Made by a program: the position numbers and the translations under genes. Shown piece after piece: positions 57,353-64,000 of a stretch of 64,000 nucleotides of DNA. The first letter of the stretch is position 1. Every line of letters starts with the position of its first letter. The DNA is from Erodium maritimum. Taxonomy: Eukaryota; Streptophyta; Magnoliopsida; Geraniales; Geraniaceae. The DNA is taken from contig OY997588.1 of NCBI GenBank assembly GCA_963921825.1, positions 54,692,803-54,756,802 of the forward strand. Reading direction: 5' to 3'. The notes under the pieces are model-generated. The model was not told the origin of the DNA. It saw only the letters and a list, made by a program, of their open reading frames with translations, and made no database searches.

Positions 57353-60058
57353 TGTTAGTCTTAGTGCCCGTAGTTCAATCCTAAATGTCCAAATGTATAT
57401 ATCATTGATATCGAAGATAACAGGATAATGACAGGGACGACGGAAAGGTTAGAATCAACATGGTCGATTTGTTATGCAGTGTCAGGCAATACTAAAGTCT
57501 CGTTAGTTGCCACTTAAATAGGATCAAGTAAAATGGGTTTTTACGTTGATCTATTTGTTGGGTCTCGAGGTAGGGTTGGAGATGAACCAACTCGCAGCGG
57601 AAAATCAATAAAAACCAAGAGACGATTAAAACCATGAAACAACTAACAAAGAATGGATTCACAAGAGAAAAATTCAGCACTATCTCTTACCAAAACAAGA
57701 ACACCGGTTAACGAAGAATTGGCTTGAGTCTCCAAGACGCCTACGTATCCACATGGGAATCAAAGCCATGTAGTTCTTCTCTTTGAGGACTCAAGAACAC
57801 AAAAATGGAGGTGGAAACTAGCCAAACCCGAAATGGCCATGGAAGAGGGAGAGAAAATGTGTTTCCTATTCTTGTCTTGTGTTTGTTATGTTGAAAAAAG
57901 ATTAATTAAACATAAAAAATCTCATACTTGTCCAACTAAAGGCATGGGACAAGCATGGTGTCAAGTAAGGTGTAAATAGGACAAAGTATGGCAAGACAAG
58001 ATTGGGTTAGGTGGTGAATCACCAACACCTTAATCCTTGTCTTGCTTACTTAGTACTAATTAATCAAGACTTGATTAATTAGTTCCATGGGCCTTGGTTG
58101 CATGGGCCTTTCATGGGCCTCTTGGAACATGGCTCGTGGCCATTTCCAACGAGGTCCCGTGATTCGCTCATCGCCCCCATGCCTTCCATACCGGAAATGT
58201 CCAACATTATCCGACGCGATCGATCCCAAGACTCCAAGCCTTGTCTCGATCCGTAAAGTCCTATTCACTTACGGGCACATGACCCAAAACCCAGTTTTGG
58301 TCATGTCCCGAGACAACTCCCTTTTGGCCATTCTCCATAAATGTGTCAATGAGTTTCATCCTCCGGTGTGACCCTTAGGTTTATGCATGTCAATAGATCA
58401 ACGTAAAATCCCATTTTACTTGATCCTATTTAAGTGGCAACTAACGAGACTTTAGTATTGCCTGACACTACATAACGAATCGACCATGTCGATTCTAACC
58501 TTTCCGTCGTCCCTGTCATTATCCTTTTATCTCCGATATCCTGATTGAGATAAGGCATAGAGCCGTCATCCTTATTATTCTCAATCACCGTTCCTTGATA
58601 TGTGAGATGACTGAAGATATGATACCTAGTATCATGCGCATGGCCATGCTATTCTTCCAGTCACTCTCGATCAAGCGGCCGAGAACCGATATCTTTCCCA
58701 TACCTTAGTATGAGGGATAAATCCCTTAGCCGTCTTTCGTGTCACTCATGTAGCCCGTCCCCAAGCCAATCCTGGCCGTTATGGAAGCCCTGTTACGGAC
58801 AACGTTAGGTTTAGGTCAAACTCAGTTGTTGACTACATAGCGATCACAAAGACTCCATGGTATAAGGATACATGACAAGCTACAACACTGAATATGTTCA
58901 TGACTTAATCTATGGCACATATTCTGGGCGGGTCGTCCAATATCATGTCCCACATGATATCTATGATCAGACTCCGGAATCCCATTCCAATGACTAACAG
59001 AACGTAAGCCATAAAGAGCCATCTTTCATACTAGTCGCTTCTAGTGAAGCTTTGTTGACTAGGGACCCATCGAGTGTGATCTATCTCGATCTATGGTTCT
59101 ATTCGCATGGTGGGCATAGATCAGAGCACACGTCGATATATTACTCCAACACATAAGTAATATAAAGTCGCTTTAATTTTATGGCTAACGATGATATGTA
59201 CATTTGGACATTTAGGATTGAACTACGGGCACTAAGACTAACACTATTGACATGCACAAACCTAAGGGTCACACTGGAGGATGAAACTCATTGACACATT
59301 TATGGAGAATGGCCAAAAGGGAGTTGTCTCGGGACATGACCAAAACTGGGTTTTGGTTCATGTGCCTGTAAGTGAATAAGACATTACGGATCGAGACAAG
59401 GCTTGGAGTCTTGGGATTGATCACGTCGGATAATGTTTGACATTTCCGGTATGGAAGGCTTGAAGGTGATGATCGCATCACGGGACCTCGTTGGGAATGG
59501 CCATGGGCCATGTTCTAAGAGTCCCATGGAACTAATTAATCAAGTCTTGATTAATTAGTACTAAGTAAGCAAGAAAAGGATTAAGGTGTTGGTGATTCAC
59601 CACCTAACCCCATCTTGTCTAGCCATAGTTTGTCCTATTTACACTTTACTTGACACCATACTTGTCCCATGCCTTTAGTTGGACAAGTATGTGGTTTGTT
59701 ATGTTTAAGTCATCTTTTTTAAACATAACAAACAGAAGACAAGAATAGGAAACACAACTTCTCCCTCCTCTCCATGGCAATTTCGGCCAAGGCAAGCTCC
59801 CAACTCCATTTTTGTGTTCTTGAGTCCTCAATAAGAAGAACTACGTGGCTTTGATTCCCATGTGGATACGTAGGCGTCTTGGAGATTCAAGTCAATCATT
59901 CGTTACCCGGTGTTTTTGTTTTGGTAAGAAATAGTGCTGAATTTTTCTCTTGTGAATCCATTTTTTGTTAGTTGTTTCATAGTTTTAATCGTCTCTTGCT
60001 TTTCATTGATTTTCTGCTGCGAGTTGGTTCATCTCCAACCCTACCTCGAGACCCAACA
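57353..60058 (+). mobile_element. Solo copia LTR inside G, TSD GAAAT, with internal deletion
   Basis: TGTTAGTCTTAGTGCCC (57353) to CCCAACA (60058), flanked by GAAAT (57348-57352 and 60059-60063). After about 55 bp it jumps about 650 bp ahead in the LTR (at about 57407), a deletion relative to other copies. At 57555 it is interrupted by an antisense copy of the same LTR. Confidence 0.94.
57556..59243 (-). mobile_element. Solo copia LTR in antisense inside its own family, TSD CTATT
   Basis: A complete 1,688-bp LTR on the minus strand (plus-strand reading TGTTGGGTCTCGAGG ... AAGACTAACA), flanked by CTATT (57551-57555 and 59244-59248). It lies head-on against the remaining 815 bp of the host LTR (59244-60058), making a long inverted repeat. 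Confidence 0.95.
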
Positions 60059-61108
60059 GAAATGACATAATGAGGTCATATTTAGGAATAAATAGTAAGC
60101 ATGCAAAACCAAAGTGCGACATTTGTGAAACTTGGAAGTCCAAAAGTTGTTTTTATTCAAATAAAATAGTGTGGTCATGTTGGGATATGTAAGCATGCAA
60201 GCAAAAGAGACAAACCAGATTTTTCTCAAGGCTGTGTTGAGAATGGTTCTCAAAGTGTAGAGAGAAAAACGAGTAGAGAGAAAAAAGAGAGAAGAAAAAG
60301 TGTTCTTTATCTTTTGCAAGCACACAAACGATTTTGGAAAAGCTTATTCAAGAACTATGTGGCTTTGATTCCTTGGGGGATACGTATGCGTCTTGAAGAC
60401 TCAAGCCAAATCATTCTTCTTGTGTGTATACCGGTTGACGTCGGATACCGTTGAAGACATCTCATCATCTTCAAACAACAGAAACGTTCTTGGTCCCCGT
60501 CTCAAACCAAGATCAAAACGATGATGTAATCTCTTTAATTTTCATTTGTCAGTTCACTCGGAATTACATGGATCCTGAAGCTATTCTAGGGAAAATTTTA
60601 TTTTCCGCTATGTTTTGCTCCTTAGAATTCCAACATGGAGAGTATGAACATACAATCTCAGCGGAATAACACGAGACCATGCACGCCATGAAACAACTAA
60701 CAAAGTTAGAAACACAAGACAAAATTCAGCACATGTATTCCTTGCCCATTTGTTCAAGAACACCAAGAAAAGAAGAGAAGACTAAGGAATTGATGATTTA
60801 TTTGAGTCTCCAAGATGCCTACTGATCCACTTAGGAATCAAAGCCACGTAGTTCTTCTTAAGAGGACTCAAGAACACAAAATTTGGAGAAAGGGGGGGGG
60901 GGTGTTGTCTTGGTATTTTGTTCCTTGTATTTATTATGTTTGACAAGGATGACTTAAACAAGTAAATTATCTCAATATAATAAACTAATAATATAACACG
61001 AGTATGGTGATAAGCATGGTGTAAATAGAACAAACATGGTGTAGACTAGATGGGAGTTGGTGGTGAATCACCAACACCTTAATCTATTTTTGCTTAATTA
61101 GAACTTAA

Positions 61109-62887
61109 TTTTTTTTATCAGCAAAAACAACGGATTTTATTCCACCAAACAATACACTCCAAAAGGAGAATTACAATCGAATGTAGAAGAGCAAGAGAAG
61201 AAGAGAAAAAAATGATAGAGGCAAAAATTAACCGAGATCCTTGAACATTTTGATGGTATCCTTATCGCTAACCGAAGAGGTGAAACCCAACGATTTGCAA
61301 ATGGCCCAAGAACGTTTGGCCTCGGACTTCTTGCGGAGAGAGCGGGAGGGACTAACGTCTTTAAGAGCACGAGCGAGCTTCTGGCGACCATTTCGAATCC
61401 ACTTGTGTTTCTTTTTGGGACGAGATGGACTCGAAGCCGGGCCGCCCAAGGGAGAAGCAATGGCAGCAATAAAGGAGGAGAACTGTTGGTCAGACTCTTG
61501 GGCTAGAGGCTTTGGACCGAAGGAGATGTTGCTGGGCCTGAGAGCAGTTGAGGAGATCGGGCCCGAGTAAGAATCCAGCGCGAGCGGCCCAGACTCGGAC
61601 TCGGGAACGGATGACCTTCTCGATAAAGAAGGGGTAACTTTTCGAGGAGCCTTGGGACTCGAAGTATTGGAAATAGAAGCGGTGTGCACAGGGTTGTCGC
61701 GCGGAGAAGTCGAGGAGGCGCGGGCGAAGAAGGGCTCCGATGTCAGATTCCGGTCACGGCGGGGAGAGGAGGTCAGGGTTGAGGGCTTTGTCGGCCCCAA
61801 GGTCGACCAATCAGACGCCCGAGGTAGCGGGGAAGAGGAATCTTCTTCTAACCTCACTTCGCCGTCCTCTAAATCATCAGGATCAAGCCCTGAACCATCC
61901 TCCAAATCGTCAATGAAATCAGGCTCGGAGATGGGGACGAGATGGGACGAGATTTCAGAGACCTTAACCATGTAGTTAGAGCCATCAATTACAAGGTTAA
62001 CAGACAGAGAAAACGGGTCCAGATTGCGAGAGAAGATGAGGGCGAATGCTTGATCCATGCGAGAGAAGGAGGATGAGCACTAATGTACGGCAATGACAGT
62101 TCCGACCGTCGAGGCTATGTTGCGGATGGAGTTTGACGACCAACCGGAGAGGGGGATTCCGACCATCGAAATCCATCTGAAGCTACCACCATCAAAAACC
62201 ATGCAAAGGTCCGAGAAAAATCAGAGAAGAGGGGTCGAAGCTTAATCCAGGCCGAGGCTTCAGCTGAATGAAAGGCTTCTGGAGATATGAAGCTGATTAA
62301 GAAAGCCCTGCCACCGAGCTCGTGAAAATTGACGAGGCCAAGCAACGAAGAGGGGAGGTCAGTTTGAAGCGAGGAGGCCGAGCAGCTTACACGGGCCACT
62401 CCGATAACAGCTGATCGGATCAGAGAAGCTTTCAGGGGATAGGGAGAGCCCGAGCAAGTGTGTGCGGCTCCGGAGACAGGGGAGGCGAGAGGAGGAGGAG
62501 GAGAAGAGGTACCAACGATCACTTCCTTGAAAGAACGATGGGCTGAGGTTGCAAGCTGGGGGACAGGCGGCACAAAAGGAGAAGTGCGACCAACCTGACG
62601 TTGAGGGCTCTTGCAGAAATCGACAATCAAACGCTCAGGGCCCAACGAGGAGCGATGGAGAGTGGAGATCGCCTCGGAAGCAGCAGCGGCGCTGGCGAAG
62701 AAGACGAAACCAAATCTCTTTCTGGAGCTTGTGAGAGAGGTCGGGAGGAAGGCACGAATAATGGGGCCGAAGGCTTTGAAGAGCGCAATAAGATGATCGG
62801 CGGTGAAGTCCGAAGGAAGGTTACAGACAAACAGGTGGGAGGAAGGGATGGGAGAAGAGTGGCCGGAGGCCGACGGATTCGGGAGAG
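61109..62887 (-). mobile_element. LINE-like insertion carrying only ORF1
   Basis: Minus-strand insertion in the F LTR. The 3' end is a short poly(A) (plus-strand T run 61109-61116), preceded on the minus strand by GTTTTTGCTGAT, a common 3' end text of plant L1-type LINEs. Only an ORF1-like region (RRM, DUF4283) is present. After its stop at 61228, only about 110 bp lead to the tail, with no endonuclease or RT. The 5' end lies near 62887. No TSD was found and about 100 bp of LTR are missing at the site. Confidence 0.75.
61228..62886 (-). pseudogene. LINE ORF1-like pseudogene (RRM + DUF4283 + basic C-terminus)
   Basis: About 550 codons on the minus strand. An RNA-recognition motif comes first, with recognisable RNP2 and RNP1 cores (HLFVCNLPSDFTADHL, about 62830; KRFGFVFFASA, about 62715). 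It is followed by a Ser/Pro-rich linker and a DUF4283-type domain (VNFHELGGRAFLISF, EASAWIKLRPLFSDF). A frame shift near 62195 moves the reading to FRWISMVGIPLSGWSSNSIRNIA. A stop at about 62080 precedes the last open part, 62058-61228 (276 codons: MDQAFALIFSRNLDPFSL, an acidic/Ser-rich stretch, KKKHKWIRNGRQKLARALK, and KRSWAICKSLGF). In plant LINEs this protein binds the element RNA. The frames that run antisense to it are shadows. Confidence 0.75.
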
Positions 62888-63960
62888 AGGTCTCGTGACG
62901 CGCTCATTGTCTCCACGCCTTCCATACGAGATATGCCCAACATTATCCGACGCGATCAATCCCAAGACTCCAAGCCTTGTCTTGATCCGTAATGTCCTAA
63001 ATACTTATGGGCACATGACCCAAAAACCAGTTATGGTCATGTCCCGAGACAACTTCCCTTTTGGCCATTCTCCATAAATGTGTTAATGAGTTTCATCCTT
63101 CAGTGTGACCCTTAGGTTTATGCTTGTCGATAGATCAATGTAAAATCCCATTTTACTGATCCTATATAAGTGGCAACTAACGAGACTTTATTATTGCCTG
63201 ACATTGCATATCAAATCGACCTTGTTGATTTTAACCTTTATGTCGTCTATGTCACTATCCTTTTATCACCGATATACTGATTGCGATAAGGTATACAACT
63301 GTCATCCTTATTATTCTGAATCATTGTTCCTTGATATGTGAGATGACTGAATATATGATACCTAGTATAATTTACATGGCAATCCTATTCTTTCAGTCAC
63401 TCTCGATTAAGCAGTCGAGAACCAATATTTTTCCCATACTTCAATATGAGGGATAAATATTTTAGTCGTCTTTTGTGTTACTCATGTAGTCTGCCCTCAA
63501 GCAAATCATGGCCGTTATGGAAACCCTTTTACAGGAAATGTTGAGCTCAGGGCAAACTCAATTTTTTACTACAAAATAATCACAAAGACTCCTTTGTCTA
63601 ATGATAAATGACAAGCTCAACAATGAATATGTTCATGACTTGATCTACGGAACATATTCATGTCGGGTTGTCCAATATCATGTTCCACATGATATCTATG
63701 ATCATACTCGAGAATCCCATTCCAATGACTAATAGAACGTAATCCATAAAGAGTCATCTTTCATACTAGTCGCTTCTAGAGAAGCTTTGTCGACCAGGGA
63801 CCCATCGAGTGTGATCTATCTCGATCTATGGTTCTATTCGCATGGTGGGCACATAACCTTATTAATCTCTATTTATACATAAATCCTCTTTACTTTTATT
63901 GCTAACGATGATATATACATTTGGATGTTTATGATTGAACTACGAGCACTAAGACTTACA

Positions 63961-64000
63961 ACATATTCATGTCGGGTTGTCTAATATCATGTACAACATG
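63961..64000 (-). repeat. Start of another copia LTR copy (fragment at window edge)
   Basis: The last 40 bp (ACATATTCATGTCGGGTTGT...) repeat text found inside the F LTR at about 63652-63691, so F appears to sit next to or within another LTR copy in the same orientation. The window ends here. Confidence 0.6.

Larger units (their letters stand above)
56237..60635 (+). mobile_element. Solo copia-type LTR 'G' (diverged) with TSD TGGAG, split by another LTR
   Basis: TGTTGGTTTTGTTCC (56237) to TTAGAATTCCAACA (60635), flanked by TGGAG on both sides (56232-56236 and 60636-60640). Removing the inner insertion leaves 1,688 bp, the normal LTR length of this superfamily. It keeps family landmarks (AGCATGGCCATG, AAGAACTATGTGGCTTTGATTCC) but is strongly diverged from the 2857 type. 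Confidence 0.9.
49954..63960 (-). mobile_element. Copia element 'F' (minus, truncated; hosts several insertions)
   Basis: Minus-strand copia copy: 5' LTR on the right (56219-63960, interrupted), PBS (56205-56218), leader (54693-56204), gag start at about 51094 split from its leader by solo LTR D, then gag, protease and GAG-pre-integrase to 49954. RT and the 3' LTR are absent. Inserts inside F: D (51103-54168), MULE-MITE (54191-54683), LTR stack G (56237-60635) and the LINE ORF1 fragment (61109 to about 62887). Confidence 0.85.
56219..63960 (-). repeat. Copia F 5' LTR, split by two insertions
   Basis: Plus-strand reading TGTTGGGTCTCGATGGAG (56219-56236), resuming at 60641 and running to 61108, then from about 62887 to 63960 (end ACTAAGACTTACA, the complement of TGTAAGTCTTAGT). 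The interruptions are the G stack and the LINE ORF1 fragment. About 100 bp of LTR are missing at the LINE junction. Confidence 0.85.

Noticed and set aside
62601..63077. 158-codon plus-strand ORF and neighbours
   Set aside because: Antisense shadow of the LINE ORF1-like region, running on into LTR sequence.
1..64000. tRNA, rRNA or other structural RNA genes
   Set aside because: None recognised; the tRNA-like text TGGTATCAGAGC is the primer site of the LTR elements only.

Overview
The window is plant nuclear DNA, almost certainly angiosperm heterochromatin. It is nearly all nested transposable elements: Ty1/copia and Ty3/gypsy (chromovirus-type) LTR retrotransposons whose primer sites match plant initiator-tRNA-Met (TGGTATCAGAGC), LINE remnants, a Mutator-like MITE and a foldback-like repeat. 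No ordinary single-copy host gene was recognised. Host-gene sequence appears as captured fragments inside one LTR element. Species cannot be named from this sequence.

Layout. 1-4545: 3' part of a degenerate copia element with its 1.69-kb LTR. 4546-5745: LINE remnant (minus strand). 5746-7432: solo copia LTR with TSD ATTGT. 7683-8111: candidate small solo LTR. 8815-12712: truncated gypsy element 'C', cut off by a copia LTR (12713-14400) that has no matching TSD. 14401-18060: AT-rich DNA with a foldback-like inverted repeat and an unrecognised GC-rich segment. 18060-18927 and 40543-40760: two halves of one LINE remnant, split by gypsy element 'A' (18928-40537, TSD GGCTA). A's 5' LTR is itself split by a full-length, opposite-strand gypsy element 'B' (21962-33921, TSD AGGGG), which carries gag, protease, RT, RNase H, integrase and a chromodomain-like tail.

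41256-49170: copia 'E' (plus strand; LTR, leader, gag, protease). Its gag is split by a 4,075-bp LTR element (44891-48965, TSD AAGGG). That element has 315-bp LTRs, a PBS and a PPT but no gag or pol. Its interior is one long reading frame made of fused host-gene pieces: a P-type PPR protein, the WD40 region of CDC20, and 26S proteasome subunit RPN1. This is the most notable object in the window. 49954-63960: copia 'F' (minus strand), interrupted by a solo gypsy LTR 'D' (51103-54168, TSD TACAC), a MULE-MITE (54191-54683, 9-bp TSD), a three-deep stack of copia solo LTRs (56237-60635, each with a TSD) and a LINE fragment that carries only ORF1 (61109-about 62887).

How the parts relate: the nesting gives relative ages. 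The LINE remnant is older than gypsy A, which is older than gypsy B. Copia E and F are older than their inserts. Gypsy A and C share the same internal deletion, so they look like a mobilised non-autonomous subfamily related to B. Nearly every boundary was placed by matching TG...CA ends and identical 5-bp duplications read directly from the sequence. Protein family calls come from recognition of motifs, not from a database search.
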